Below the pieces are notes generated by a model that had not been told where the DNA came from, did not search any database, and saw nothing but the letters and a program-made list of their open reading frames with translations. Positions 33,995 to 43,942 of a DNA stretch of 64,000 nt are shown here, in pieces. The stretch is from Nitrospira sp. Its GTDB lineage: Bacteria > Nitrospirota > Nitrospiria > Nitrospirales > Nitrospiraceae. The stretch is from contig JAFEBH010000011.1 in assembly GCA_018242765.1 (NCBI GenBank), positions 310,001-374,000 of the forward strand, given 5' to 3'. The translations under genes and the position numbers were made by a program. Every line of letters begins with the position of its first letter. Within the stretch, counting starts at the first letter, position 1.

Positions 33995-35200
33995 ATGTCG
34001 CAGAAAGTGGCTGGGACCTTGGCACTACCTTGGGGGACGAAAGGCTCGCGGGTTCCGCCGCAGGTCGGAATGGATCAGGTCTTGTTGTGGGTGACGGTGA
34101 TGCTGACAGTCGTCGGCCTGGTCATGGTCTTCAGTGCGAGTGCGGTCCTGGCCGGGAATCGCTATCACGATTCCTGGTACTACCTCAAGCGACAATGTGT
34201 CTGGTTGGTGGTAGGGCTGAGCCTTCTGCATATGTTGTCCCGTATGGACTATGTCTGGTGGAAACGGTTATCCCTCCCGTTGCTCGGAGGCATGGCGACG
34301 CTCTTGGTCATGGTCCTGATTCCCTCTCTGGGTACAGCGGCCAATGGAGCCAGACGGTGGTTGGGGGTTGGGCCGGTGTCGATTCAGCCGGCCGAGATGT
34401 TGAAGCTGGGGGTAGTGATTTACCTCGCTGCATATCTGACAAGGAAGGAAGACCAAATCCAAGAGTTTCGGGCGGGGCTTCTTCCTGTGTTGCTCGTCGT
34501 TGGCCTCCTCAGCGGATTAGTTCTGATGGAGCCGGATTTGGGGACGGTTGTGGTGTTGGCGTTGGTCACAGGCAGTCTTCTGTTTGTGGGGGGGGCGCGC
34601 CTACCTCATCTGTCAACGCTGGTGCTCTGTGCGGTGCCGATTGGGCTGGCACTTGTTTTGTCTACCGAGTATCGTCGCCAACGGCTCATGGCATTCTTGG
34701 AGCCATGGAGCGATGCGTCCGATACAGGATTTCAGATTACCCAATCATTTCTGGCGTTCGGCAGCGGCGGCCTCTTTGGCATAGGGTTGGGAGAAGGAAA
34801 GCAGAAATTGTTTTTCCTTCCCGAGGCACACACGGATTTTGTCCTGGCGCTCATCGGCGAAGAGCTGGGATTCGTCGGTACTGGTGTTATCATTCTGTTG
34901 TTTGTGGTGTTCATGATCCGTGGATTTCAGATTTCGACTCGTGCACGAGTTCCATTTGGGCGGTATCTGGGAATCGGTATCACGACACTGATTGGGGTTC
35001 AGGCGCTAGTCAACGCCTGCGTCGTGACCGGGCTCGTGCCGACAAAAGGGCTCACGTTACCGTTTGTCAGTTATGGAGGATCCTCTCTCGTCGTCAGCTT
35101 GGCAGGAGTGGGAATGTTGTTGAGTATTTCTCGAGATCGCCATGCCGGACGAGAGGAGTTGAAACATCAGAGTGGGCAGGGGTGGGCAAAACCACGATGA
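33995..35200 (+). CDS. ftsW: septal peptidoglycan glycosyltransferase FtsW
   Basis: A 401-residue SEDS-family protein with about ten membrane helices. Signature segments are RRWLGVGPVSIQPAEMLKL, the acidic EPDLGTVVVL, and the C-terminal LPFVSYGGSSLVVSLAGVG. FtsW polymerises lipid II at the septum with FtsI. Its stop overlaps the murG start (ATGA). The first 25 residues are a cytoplasmic tail. Confidence 0.95.
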   Translation: MSQKVAGTLALPWGTKGSRVPPQVGMDQVLLWVTVMLTVVGLVMVFSASAVLAGNRYHDSWYYLKRQCVWLVVGLSLLHMLSRMDYVWWKRLSLPLLGGMATLLVMVLIPSLGTAANGARRWLGVGPVSIQPAEMLKLGVVIYLAAYLTRKEDQIQEFRAGLLPVLLVVGLLSGLVLMEPDLGTVVVLALVTGSLLFVGGARLPHLSTLVLCAVPIGLALVLSTEYRRQRLMAFLEPWSDASDTGFQITQSFLAFGSGGLFGIGLGEGKQKLFFLPEAHTDFVLALIGEELGFVGTGVIILLFVVFMIRGFQISTRARVPFGRYLGIGITTLIGVQALVNACVVTGLVPTKGLTLPFVSYGGSSLVVSLAGVGMLLSISRDRHAGREELKHQSGQGWAKPR

Positions 35201-36321
35201 CGATTGTTGTCGCCGCAGGAGGTACGGGAGGCCATCTCTATCCGGCCATCGCCCTGGTGCGAGAGTTTTTAAGCCGAGACCCTTCAACGAAGATCCTCTT
35301 TGTTGGGACGACGCGAGGTATTGAATCTCGTGTGCTTGGACATGAAGGATTCGAGCTGGTCCTGATCGCTGCCAGGCCGGTAATGGGGAAGGGATTGCTG
35401 GATGTTCTTCGGGCTGTATTGTCGGTTCCAGTCGGAATCTGGGAGTCCTGGCGGCTCCTGGAACAGAGGCAGGCTGATCTCGTGATTGGGGTTGGTGGGT
35501 ATACGAGCCCAGCGGTGTTGGTAGCAGCGGCATTGCGGGGGATTCCGCGAGTGATTTTGGAGCCAAATGCATACCCAGGCTTGGCCAACAAAGTGGTGGG
35601 TCCGCTGGCGCAACGGATCTTTCTGGCGTTTGAATCGGCGTCAATGTTCTTTGAGAGACAGAAGGTGCAAGTTGTTGGAATGCCTATCCGGCAGGAGTTC
35701 CTGGAGCAGGAACAAGGGAGCCAGAAGCCGATCAAGCGAAATGGGCGACACCTGCTGGTCTTTGGTGGAAGTCAAGGAGCCAAGGCGATCAATAGCGCAG
35801 TGTTGGAGGGCTTGCCGTTGCTCAATTCACGTGTGCCCACCCTGACGATCACACACCAAACGGGTGAGGGGGATTATGAGCGGGTCAGGGAGGGTTACAG
35901 GGCTTCGGGGATTGCAGCCACCGTTGTTCCGTTTCTGTACGACATGCCGGCTGTGTTACGGACGGCGGATGTGGTGGTGGCCCGTGCCGGAGCCATGACG
36001 ATCGCTGAGCTGACAGCTTGTGGAAAACCTGCAATCCTGATCCCGTTACCTACAGCCATTTATGATCATCAGATGAAGAATGCTCGAGCCATGGAAGCGG
36101 CGGGTGGTGCCGTGGTGTTACCGCAGGCAGATCTGACAGGGGTAACATTGAGCGAGAGGGTGGACGCGATCGTGTCGGACCCGCAACGATGGGAGAGGAT
36201 GCACCAAGGGAGTTTGGCGATGCGCCGAATTGACGCTGGCGAGCGTATCGTCGGTGAATGTTACGCGATGATGGGAGTGACACATGACACCAACCAATCT
36301 TTTAGAAAGGCCGGAGGGTAG
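35197..36321 (+). CDS. murG: lipid II synthase MurG
   Basis: A 374-residue glycosyltransferase adding GlcNAc to lipid I on the inner face of the membrane. Motifs: [16 protein letters not shown] at the start, [22 protein letters not shown], and [11 protein letters not shown] with [10 protein letters not shown] near the UDP-GlcNAc site. ATG 35197 overlaps the ftsW stop; the much longer open frame reaching back to 33898 is a shadow over ftsW and does not form a fusion. Confidence 0.96.
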   Translation: MTIVVAAGGTGGHLYPAIALVREFLSRDPSTKILFVGTTRGIESRVLGHEGFELVLIAARPVMGKGLLDVLRAVLSVPVGIWESWRLLEQRQADLVIGVGGYTSPAVLVAAALRGIPRVILEPNAYPGLANKVVGPLAQRIFLAFESASMFFERQKVQVVGMPIRQEFLEQEQGSQKPIKRNGRHLLVFGGSQGAKAINSAVLEGLPLLNSRVPTLTITHQTGEGDYERVREGYRASGIAATVVPFLYDMPAVLRTADVVVARAGAMTIAELTACGKPAILIPLPTAIYDHQMKNARAMEAAGGAVVLPQADLTGVTLSERVDAIVSDPQRWERMHQGSLAMRRIDAGERIVGECYAMMGVTHDTNQSFRKAGG

Positions 36322-36333
36322 GACGCTTGGAGG

Positions 36334-36358
36334 AGGAGCACTCGGGACGAGTGCTCCT
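36334..36358 (+). promoter_or_regulatory. hairpin between murG and murC
   Basis: AGGAGCACTC-GGGAC-GAGTGCTCCT has perfect ten-base arms and a five-base loop. It lies 12 bases after the murG stop and 25 bases before the preferred murC start. It could attenuate or stabilise the transcript, or be a small repeat insertion. Confidence 0.5.
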
Positions 36359-36382
36359 ACCGGACGGCAACGGGTGAGTCGT

Positions 36383-37774
36383 ATGGGAATGTTTCGCAAG
36401 ATCGAACAAATTCATCTTGTTGGAATCGGCGGTGCCGGTATGAGCGGTATCGCAGAGGTACTGCTCACGATGGGCTATACCGTGACCGGCTCTGATCTAC
36501 ACGCTTCGGAGACCACAAGGCGTCTGGAAGAGCTTGGCGGGAGAATCTTCATCGGCCATCAGGAGTCGAATGTGGGTGCGGCACAAGTCGTGGTTATTTC
36601 ATCAGCTGTGGCCGGAAGTAATCCTGAGGTGGTCAAAGCAAAAGCGATGCAGATACCCGTGATCCCACGGGCAGAAATGCTGGCAGAGCTTATGCGACTA
36701 AAGTTCGGAGTGGCCATTGCCGGAGCTCACGGTAAGACAACTACGACGTCGATGGTCGCGACGGTACTCGCACAGGGTGGTCTTGATCCAACGATGGTAA
36801 TCGGCGGCAAGGTGAACGCGCTGGGAAGTCATGCTCGGCTTGGCCGCGGCGATCTCCTTGTGGCGGAGGCGGATGAAAGTGACGGGTCTTTTCTGCGTCT
36901 TCCTCCCACCATCGTCGCAGTGACGAATTTGGACCGTGAGCATCTGGATCATTATGGATCGATGGAACGAATCAACGAAAGTTTCCTTGAATTTATCAAT
37001 AAGATTCCCTTCTATGGGTTGGCGGTGTTATGTGCAGATGACGACCGCCTTGCCGCGCTCTTTCCTCGCCTCGTCAAACGCTACCATACGTATGGGCTTC
37101 GCGAACGGGAGGGTATGGCGCCGGACTTTCTCGCGACGGATATCAGTCTCAAACAATGGGGTGCTGACTTCCGTGTACACTTTCGAGGGAAGAACCTCGG
37201 CCCGTTCCGGCTGACCGTGCCAGGGATTCACAATGTCTCGAACGCACTCGTCGCGATTGCGATCGGGATGGAGCTGGATGTTCCGGCGGATTTGATTCGT
37301 AAAGGATTAGCGGCGTTTACGGGTGTTGAACGGCGGTTCCATTTACGAGGCGAGGCTGGTGGAATCATGGTGGTCGATGACTATGGTCATCATCCTACGG
37401 AGGTCAAAGCCACGCTGGCTGCGGCTAAACAGGGCTGGGATCGTCGGCTGGTCGTCCTCTTTCAACCCCATCGCTATAGCCGAACGCGTGATTGTCTCGG
37501 AGAGTTTGCCCACGCGTTTGATCACGCCGATGTCCTGTTTATGACCGATATTTATCCGGCCGGCGAGCAGCCTATCCCGGGCGTGACGGGGGCCGCGCTT
37601 GCTGAGACAGTGAGGGAGGCAGGCCATCCTGCTGTGACGTTCATTGAGCACAAGGAGACCATTCCAGATCAGGTTTTGTCTCAGCTTCAGGCAGGGGATC
37701 TCGTCTTGACCTTGGGCGCAGGCGACATTTGGAAGGCAGGGACCGGAATTCTTGCGCGACTTGAGTCCGCGTGA
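36383..37774 (+). CDS. murC: UDP-MurNAc:L-alanine ligase MurC
   Basis: A 463-residue Mur ligase beginning [18 protein letters not shown], with ATP loop [11 protein letters not shown] and the C-terminal [14 protein letters not shown] and FQPHRYSRT blocks of MurC. The start is uncertain: ATG 36383 (or 36389) fits the family N-terminus and normal length, with GGGTGAG before it, while ATG 36284 has a good GGAG site, overlaps murG by 38 bases and would translate through the hairpin to add 33 residues. Confidence 0.93.
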   Translation: MGMFRKIEQIHLVGIGGAGMSGIAEVLLTMGYTVTGSDLHASETTRRLEELGGRIFIGHQESNVGAAQVVVISSAVAGSNPEVVKAKAMQIPVIPRAEMLAELMRLKFGVAIAGAHGKTTTTSMVATVLAQGGLDPTMVIGGKVNALGSHARLGRGDLLVAEADESDGSFLRLPPTIVAVTNLDREHLDHYGSMERINESFLEFINKIPFYGLAVLCADDDRLAALFPRLVKRYHTYGLREREGMAPDFLATDISLKQWGADFRVHFRGKNLGPFRLTVPGIHNVSNALVAIAIGMELDVPADLIRKGLAAFTGVERRFHLRGEAGGIMVVDDYGHHPTEVKATLAAAKQGWDRRLVVLFQPHRYSRTRDCLGEFAHAFDHADVLFMTDIYPAGEQPIPGVTGAALAETVREAGHPAVTFIEHKETIPDQVLSQLQAGDLVLTLGAGDIWKAGTGILARLESA

Positions 37775-37780
37775 TGACCC

Positions 37781-38725
37781 ATGAAACGTACATCTCACAG
37801 GCGTGGAGCGATCGCATCACACACGAGGATGCAGCGAAGGGTCCAGTCCGCGGTGGCTGGTATTCAGGGGAGGGTTCGCTTCAACGCACCGTTGAGCGAG
37901 TACACCTCTTTTCGGATCGGCGGTCCGGCCGATGTGTTGGTGGAACCGGCCGATGTGGAGGATGTCATTCGTTTGGTCAAACAAACGCATGAACAGAGAC
38001 TCCCAATCTTTGTATTGGGAGGGACCAATCTTCTGGTTCGAGACAAAGGTATTCGAGGTGTCGTGGTCAGTCTGGCGAAGCTACGTGCGATCCAAGAGGA
38101 AGCTGGGTCGGTGCTCTACGCCGAGGGAGGGGTTGGCATGCCGACATTGATCGGCTATGCCGTCCGCCGCTCGTTGGCAGGATTGGAATGGGCGGCCGGG
38201 ATTCCTGGGACGGTGGCAGGGTGTGTCGTGATGAATGCTGGCACGAAGCTTGGCGAAATGAAAGATACCGTCAAAGCCGTTCGAGTTGTACGAGCACACG
38301 GCGAAGTTCTGGACTGTCCAGCGGAATCCATCACATTCGAGTATCGGCGAGCGTCATTGCCGTCGGGAATCGTCGTCGGAGTATGGCTTCAACTGAAGCC
38401 GGGAGTTCGGTCCGTCGTTGAGAAGGTCGTGAAGGACTATCTGCGCTATCGGCGAGAGACTCAACCCCTGACGCTTCCCAGCGCCGGGTGTGTGTTCAAG
38501 AATCCCGCTAATGATTCCGCGGGACGAGTCGTGGAGGCGGCAGGACTCAAGGGGGTCTCAGTCGGCGATGCCTGTGTTTCGACAAAACATGCCAACTTTA
38601 TCGTGAATCAGGGGCGGGCCAGTGCTGCCGATGTGCTTGCTCTTATCAAAAAAGTTCGAGCCCAGGTCGTTCGGAAGACCGGGGTAAAATTAGCGCTGGA
38701 GTTGAAATTGGTGGGCCAGGCGTAA
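37781..38725 (+). CDS. murB: UDP-N-acetylenolpyruvoylglucosamine reductase MurB
   Basis: A 314-residue FAD enzyme that reduces UDP-GlcNAc-enolpyruvate. FAD-binding parts are SFRIGGPADVL and VLGGGTNLLV-like VLGGTNLLVRD; the domain with AAGIPGTVAGCVVMNAG and the catalytic SAGCVFKNP block follow. It lies six bases after murC. The first 25 residues are a basic extension before the conserved NAPLSEYTSFRIGG. It is the type II (shorter) MurB seen in many non-enteric bacteria. Confidence 0.94.
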   Translation: MKRTSHRRGAIASHTRMQRRVQSAVAGIQGRVRFNAPLSEYTSFRIGGPADVLVEPADVEDVIRLVKQTHEQRLPIFVLGGTNLLVRDKGIRGVVVSLAKLRAIQEEAGSVLYAEGGVGMPTLIGYAVRRSLAGLEWAAGIPGTVAGCVVMNAGTKLGEMKDTVKAVRVVRAHGEVLDCPAESITFEYRRASLPSGIVVGVWLQLKPGVRSVVEKVVKDYLRYRRETQPLTLPSAGCVFKNPANDSAGRVVEAAGLKGVSVGDACVSTKHANFIVNQGRASAADVLALIKKVRAQVVRKTGVKLALELKLVGQA

Positions 38726-38746
38726 CCAGGAGACATATTAGTATCC

Positions 38747-39730
38747 ATGGGGAGAATAACGGATAGACGCATCGCCGTACTGATGGGAGGGTGGTCCTCG
38801 GAACGGGAGATTTCTCTGAAGACCGGCCAAGCGGTTCATCAAGCACTGCTCCGTCGTGGGTATGATGCGGTGGCCATCGATGTCGGGGATCAGTTGTATC
38901 AAGACTTGAAAGAACAGGAAGTCGCCATTGCGTTTCTTTCGCTTCATGGGCCTGGAGGGGAAGACGGGTTGATCCAGGGATTTCTTGAGACTTTGGGGAT
39001 TCCATATACGGGGTCCGGCGTTCGGGCTAGTGCTGTGGGTATGCACAAGGTGATGACGAAGACACTATTGGCTGCGCATGGCGTCCCGGTTCCTCCAGGA
39101 ACGGTTATCAGGCGGGGGGATCGGCCATCGCTGGCAAAGATTCTGAAAGAGTGCAAGCTTCAGTTGCCGATTGTCGTCAAGCCGGTCTCGCAGGGTTCTA
39201 CGATCGGGGTCACGGTTGTGCGCCGCGCTGCCCAGTGGAAGGAGGCACTGGCGTTGGCTCATCGCTATGATCCGGAAGCGATGGTGGAGGGGTATATTCC
39301 CGGGCACGAAGCGACCGTCTCGATCCTTGGGACGGCTATGAATGGGGCGAAGGTCCTTCCGGCCATAGAAATTGTGGCTCCGGAAGGGTTCTATGATTTC
39401 TCGGCGAAATACCAGAAGGGGAAGACACAATATCTCTGTCCGGCTCCTCTTCCGACGAAAGTACTGCAGAGAATAGGGGACTTGGCCTACCGTAGCTACG
39501 ATGTACTTGGTTGTGAGGGGGCCGTACGCGTGGATTTTCGCATCACACCACGAGGGCAACCCTATGTGTTGGAAATCAATACGGTCCCTGGCATGACAGC
39601 CACGAGCCTGCTGCCCATGGCTGCAGCACAGGTCGGTCTCGGGTACGATGACTTGGTCGAGCGGATCTTGCAGTCGGCCTTGGATCGTGCAGCCCGCTGT
39701 GCTCAGCATGCCAAGGTGGAGTCTGTGTGA
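38747..39730 (+). CDS. ddl: D-alanine-D-alanine ligase
   Basis: A 327-residue ATP-grasp ligase making D-Ala-D-Ala for MurF. The N-terminal VLMGGWSSEREISL, the HGPGGEDGLIQG loop, KPVSQGSTIG and the C-terminal VLEINTVPGMTATSLLP are diagnostic. It starts 21 bases after murB and its stop overlaps the ftsQ start region. The Tyr of the D-Ala/D-Lac specificity loop was not checked. Confidence 0.96.
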   Translation: MGRITDRRIAVLMGGWSSEREISLKTGQAVHQALLRRGYDAVAIDVGDQLYQDLKEQEVAIAFLSLHGPGGEDGLIQGFLETLGIPYTGSGVRASAVGMHKVMTKTLLAAHGVPVPPGTVIRRGDRPSLAKILKECKLQLPIVVKPVSQGSTIGVTVVRRAAQWKEALALAHRYDPEAMVEGYIPGHEATVSILGTAMNGAKVLPAIEIVAPEGFYDFSAKYQKGKTQYLCPAPLPTKVLQRIGDLAYRSYDVLGCEGAVRVDFRITPRGQPYVLEINTVPGMTATSLLPMAAAQVGLGYDDLVERILQSALDRAARCAQHAKVESV

Positions 39731-40590
39731 TGCGATTCTCGCTCAGAACACGTCGAACTGAGCCTACTGCCCCACGCATGAACCGATGGAAAGATCCACA
39801 AGGGGAACGGGCGGTGAAGCAAGCTGGGCGGACGCGGACAACCAGGCGAAAGGTCGTGGGTCGCCTCGCTGTAGTCTTAACCGCCGTGACGATTTTAGGA
39901 TGGCTGATCACGATAACCGTCACGTACTCCAGTCGCATGGTTCGTGAGTTGCTGGAGATCCATACGATCACGGTTGAAGGTGTCCATCATCTTGATAAGC
40001 AGAAGGTGATTGAGCTGGCGCAGGTCAAACAAGGGATGCCGCTCCATCAGGTCGTTCCCGCTACCGTCGAAGAGCAGATCGAATCTCACCCATGGATCAA
40101 GGAGGCTCAAGTCTCGCGAGTCCCCTTCCATGAGTTGAGGATAGCTGTGGTTGAACGAAAGCCTGCCGCCATCGTCCGGGCGGCGTCGCAGAACTTTCTG
40201 AGTGATGAAGAAGGACATGTCCTGAGTAAGCTTGGGCAGGCTGATGATGACACATTTCCGCTTGTAACAGGCATTGACCTCGATGGATTGCTGAAGGGGA
40301 CTGATGTGGTACGCCGGTCAATTATGTCTGGCATCGAACTCGCAAGAGTCATTGGGCAAACCTTCGAGGGGCGGTTGCGAGTGCAGGCTGAAAACCAGAC
40401 AAATCTTGTGGCGTTCATCCAGGGCGTTCGATTTCGATTTGGGGAGGAGTCTGTTGAGGAACAGTGGGAGCGGTTCCAACGCGTCAAACCGACGTTGAAA
40501 TCACTGAATTTTGACGGAGCAGGGCGCGGTGTCAGTGAAGTGGATCTCCGGTACGATAATCGAATCATCGTACGGGAAGGGGGAGGGTGA
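39727..40590 (+). CDS. ftsQ: cell division protein FtsQ
   Basis: A 287-residue bitopic protein: a basic cytoplasmic tail (1-40), one membrane helix (about 45-68), a POTRA domain starting IHTITVEGVHHLDKQKVIEL, and the FtsQ beta domain with IAVVERKPAAIV. It links the FtsBL pair to the divisome. GTG 39727 or ATG 39730 may be used, overlapping the ddl stop; the stop overlaps the ftsA start. Confidence 0.92.
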   Translation: MMRFSLRTRRTEPTAPRMNRWKDPQGERAVKQAGRTRTTRRKVVGRLAVVLTAVTILGWLITITVTYSSRMVRELLEIHTITVEGVHHLDKQKVIELAQVKQGMPLHQVVPATVEEQIESHPWIKEAQVSRVPFHELRIAVVERKPAAIVRAASQNFLSDEEGHVLSKLGQADDDTFPLVTGIDLDGLLKGTDVVRRSIMSGIELARVIGQTFEGRLRVQAENQTNLVAFIQGVRFRFGEESVEEQWERFQRVKPTLKSLNFDGAGRGVSEVDLRYDNRIIVREGGG

Positions 40591-41828
40591 TTGCGGTGCC
40601 GAAGCGAGATCAAATCCTAGTCGGGCTCGACATCGGGACCACGAAGATCTGCGCGATCGTTGCAGAGATGACCGATACAGGCGGTCTCAACATCATTGGC
40701 GTCGGCATGAGTCCCTCCCGTGGTTTGCGTAAAGGGGTCGTGGTGGATATTGAGAGCACCGTTGAATCCATCAAAAAGGCGGTCGAAGAAGCAGAGCTGA
40801 TGGCGGCGGTCCAGATCAATTCCGTCTACACTGGCATTGCCGGGAGCCATATCGCGGCCGAAAACTGCAAAGGTGTCGTGGCGTTAAAACGAGCGGAGGT
40901 CACTCGAGAGGATATCCACCGAGCCATTGAAAGTGCGCGCACGCTCGCAGTAATCCCCCAAGAGCGGAGGATCCTCCACGTATTACCTCGGGAATTCATG
41001 GTGGATGGTCAGGAGGGAGTGCGGGAACCGTTGGGTCTGTCCGGGAATCGCTTGGAAGTCAACGTGCACGTCATTACTGGAGCCGTGACGTCGGCGCAAA
41101 ATATCGTGAAGAGTGTGAATCGGGCTGGACTGGATGTGGTCGACATCATTCTTCAACCGCTTGCATCCAGTGAGGCGGTCTTGAGCCAAGAAGAGCGTGA
41201 ACTCGGTGTCGTGATGGTGGATTTGGGGGGGGGAACCACCGATCTTGCCATTTTTTTAGACGGGAGTATCCGTCACTCAGCGGTTCTTCCGATCGGGGGA
41301 CAGAATTTGACCAAGGACCTGGCCATTGGTCTCTTGACGTCGCAAACCGAGGCTGAGAGGATCAAAACCCAACATGGCATTGCGAGAACGGAGTTAGTGA
41401 TTGGTCATCAAGTGGTCCAAGTGCCTTCGGTGGGGGACCGTCCACCTCGAACCTTTTCCAGGCGAGATATCGCGGAGATCTTGGAGCCGCGCGTCGACGA
41501 GATGTTCGAACTGGTTCGGAGAGAAATTACACGTGCCGGATACGAGGGCATGTTGGGGGCCGGTGTCGTGATCACCGGAGGCACCTCGCTGCTGGACGGG
41601 ATGCCGGATGCGGCTGAGAAAGTCTTGAACCTGCCGGCCCGTCGGGGGGTGCCATCAGGGGTGGGCGGCCTTCGAGATATCGTTGGCCATCCGAGTCATT
41701 CAACGGGTGTTGGTCTCTTGCTGCATGCCCGGCGACATGTCGATGAATTGGAGACAACGGGGCTTCGAAACGGTGGAACCTGGGCCAAAATGTTTAGTTG
41801 GACGAAACGGGTGTTGGAGGTCTTTTAA
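40587..41828 (+). CDS. ftsA: cell division protein FtsA
   Basis: A 413-residue actin-like ATPase tethering FtsZ to the membrane. Phosphate and nucleotide loops are GLDIGTTKICAIV, VMVDLGGGTTDLAIF and GAGVVITGGTSLLDG. The C-terminal KMFSWTKRVLEVF is an amphipathic membrane-binding helix. GTG 40587 overlaps the ftsQ stop (GTGA). Confidence 0.96.
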   Translation: MIAVPKRDQILVGLDIGTTKICAIVAEMTDTGGLNIIGVGMSPSRGLRKGVVVDIESTVESIKKAVEEAELMAAVQINSVYTGIAGSHIAAENCKGVVALKRAEVTREDIHRAIESARTLAVIPQERRILHVLPREFMVDGQEGVREPLGLSGNRLEVNVHVITGAVTSAQNIVKSVNRAGLDVVDIILQPLASSEAVLSQEERELGVVMVDLGGGTTDLAIFLDGSIRHSAVLPIGGQNLTKDLAIGLLTSQTEAERIKTQHGIARTELVIGHQVVQVPSVGDRPPRTFSRRDIAEILEPRVDEMFELVRREITRAGYEGMLGAGVVITGGTSLLDGMPDAAEKVLNLPARRGVPSGVGGLRDIVGHPSHSTGVGLLLHARRHVDELETTGLRNGGTWAKMFSWTKRVLEVF

Positions 41829-41890
41829 CCTTTTAAAACCCTTGCGGGCGGCAGGCGCTCGATGCGCGGGTGATGCGAGGAGGTGCTCTC

Positions 41891-43087
41891 ATGTTTTCAT
41901 TTCAGGAGGATATGTTGTCACCGGTCCGGATTAAAGTGATCGGCATCGGCGGAGCCGGGTGCAATGCGATCAACACGATGATCACCTCTGGACTCGCTCG
42001 TGTCGACTTTATCGCCAGCAACACCGACCTTCAAGCACTGGATCGATCCCTGGCCCCTTACAAAATCCAACTTGGCCCCGAACGGACCCGCGGCTTAGGT
42101 GCCGGCGCGAAGCCAGAAATCGGACGAGATGCCGCGCTTGAAAGTAAAGAGCATATCCGTGAATGCCTGGAAGGAGCGGATATGGTGTTTGTCACGGCCG
42201 GTATGGGGGGAGGAACTGGGACCGGAGCCGCTCCCATTGTTGCCAGCATCGCACGAGAAATGGGGATATTGACGGTGGGCGTGGTGACGAAACCATTTCA
42301 GTATGAAGGTCAACGGAGAAACAAGCATGCCGAAGAGGGGATCCGCGATATGCGGCGTCATGTCGATACGTTGCTCGTTATCCCCAATCAGCGGCTTTTG
42401 GGAATCGTCGATAAATCAACCCCACTATTAGAGGCCTTCAAGGTAGCCGATGACGTACTGCGGCAGGCCATCCAAGGCATTGCCGATGTGATCACAACGA
42501 CAGGACATGTGAATGTCGATTTTGCCGACGTCCGCACGGTGATGTCCCATACCGGTCGTGCCGTCATGGGAATGGGCGTCTCACGCGGTCCAAACCGGGC
42601 GATTGAAGCTGCTCAGAAAGCGATGTGTAGCCCACTTCTTGAGGAGGGAAGTGTGGAAGGGGCACGAGGAGTTCTTCTCAATATCACTGGGGGCCCCAGT
42701 TTATCACTGCATGAAGTTGAGGAGGCGGCCAGCATTATCCAGCAGACGGCGGATTCGGAGGCCAACATCATTGTTGGGCAAGTTATCAATCCTGATATGG
42801 GTGAAGATCTCATTATCACGGTGATCGCAACTGGGTTTGAGCGAGAAGAAGATCAGACGACGGCGTCCCTGGCCGGTGAGCGAGGAGTGAACCGTCCTAC
42901 GAAGCCGATTCAACCGCTTCTGGCAGGGATGGTTGCCTCCCTTGCCGCGGATCGACCAGTGAAAGATCTGGATCGGCCAACATTTTTGCGGCGTATGACG
43001 GACATGCGTGATTCAACGGATCGTGCGGCGATGGCGGCTGAGGACGAATGGGATGTCCCAACCTTTCTTCGCAAGCAAGCGGATTAG
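41891..43087 (+). CDS. ftsZ: cell division GTPase FtsZ
   Basis: A 398-residue tubulin homologue that forms the division ring. GTP loop [13 protein letters not shown]-terminal [15 protein letters not shown] and the synergy loop DFADVRTVM are intact. ATG 41891 is chosen for its AGGAGGTG site; a start at 41870 would add seven residues. The tail carries the conserved C-terminal peptide DVPTFLR at 388-394 and, 27 residues before it, a near copy DRPTFLR at 361-367, so the partner-binding peptide appears twice. Confidence 0.96.
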   Translation: MFSFQEDMLSPVRIKVIGIGGAGCNAINTMITSGLARVDFIASNTDLQALDRSLAPYKIQLGPERTRGLGAGAKPEIGRDAALESKEHIRECLEGADMVFVTAGMGGGTGTGAAPIVASIAREMGILTVGVVTKPFQYEGQRRNKHAEEGIRDMRRHVDTLLVIPNQRLLGIVDKSTPLLEAFKVADDVLRQAIQGIADVITTTGHVNVDFADVRTVMSHTGRAVMGMGVSRGPNRAIEAAQKAMCSPLLEEGSVEGARGVLLNITGGPSLSLHEVEEAASIIQQTADSEANIIVGQVINPDMGEDLIITVIATGFEREEDQTTASLAGERGVNRPTKPIQPLLAGMVASLAADRPVKDLDRPTFLRRMTDMRDSTDRAAMAAEDEWDVPTFLRKQAD

Positions 43088-43127
43088 CCCGGGATCCTTC
43101 AGCGTAGGAGATCAGGTAAGCATTGAG

Positions 43128-43871
43128 ATGGCAAAAGTATCGGTGATAACGGTCCCGGCATTTGCGGATACCAGGGGTTCGGTGCATCACTTCTTTGGAA
43201 CCCGACAACACACGATGGCGCATGACCTGGGAATCGGCATTCCTTCGCGAGGTATTCAAGGGGCCGCACCCTCAGCATGGACGTTGTCCGTCAAGCAAGT
43301 CCATGGGACCGAGGCTCTGGTGGTGGATCGTCCGCTCTCATCAGCGGACCGCTTTATGGGCGGTTGGGACGCTTTGGTGACCAATCAGCCCGGGGTTATG
43401 GTGGCAGTAAGGACCGCCGATTGTGTTCCGATTCTCATGCATGACCCTGTCCAGGGAGTTGTGGCAGCGATCCATGCAGGATGGCGAGGAGCTGTCGGAG
43501 CAATCGTGCCAAAGACACTTGCATTGTTGGCAGAGCGGTTTGGTTCTCATCCAAAACAGATACGGTTCAGTATTGGTCCATCTGCCGGTGATTGCTGTTA
43601 CGAAGTGGATGAGCCGGTCCTTGAACGTGTTCGTCAGGGGGTGCCAAGTTGGGAGAAGGTCGTTCGAATAGGGAATGGGGGAAAAGCCAAGCTGAATTTG
43701 AAGGGACTCATTCAAGAACAGGCCTTAGCCTATGGAGCGACATCGCAGGCCATCACGATTGTCAACCTGTGTACGATTTGCCATGAGGATCTATTTTTCT
43801 CCTATCGGCGAGAAGGAAAAGTCAACGGGACCATGATCAGTGCCATTGGGTTACCACTAAAGCGACGATAA
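43128..43871 (+). CDS. pgeF: PgeF/YfiH-family purine nucleoside-active multicopper-like enzyme
   Basis: A 247-residue YfiH protein (formerly polyphenol oxidase or laccase domain). Zinc/copper ligand segments are visible: SVKQVHGTE, RTADCVPILM, AAIHAGWRG, and the C-terminal CHEDLFFSYRREG. Known roles are purine nucleoside phosphorolysis or deamination and peptidoglycan precursor proofreading; the place after ftsZ fits the latter. ATG 43128 is preferred; the upstream frame overlaps ftsZ. Confidence 0.9.
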   Translation: MAKVSVITVPAFADTRGSVHHFFGTRQHTMAHDLGIGIPSRGIQGAAPSAWTLSVKQVHGTEALVVDRPLSSADRFMGGWDALVTNQPGVMVAVRTADCVPILMHDPVQGVVAAIHAGWRGAVGAIVPKTLALLAERFGSHPKQIRFSIGPSAGDCCYEVDEPVLERVRQGVPSWEKVVRIGNGGKAKLNLKGLIQEQALAYGATSQAITIVNLCTICHEDLFFSYRREGKVNGTMISAIGLPLKRR

Positions 43872-43942
43872 ACCAGTCCCTGCCAATTCTCAGTCTAATC
43901 CGATAGAATGTGGGCGGCGTGCCGAATGGTGCGCTATGACTC

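Noticed and set aside
33898..36321. An 807-codon open frame joining a region over ftsW to murG
   Set aside because: Only the part from 35197 is MurG. Upstream it runs in a different frame over ftsW and shows no domain; the ATGA junction gives the true murG start.
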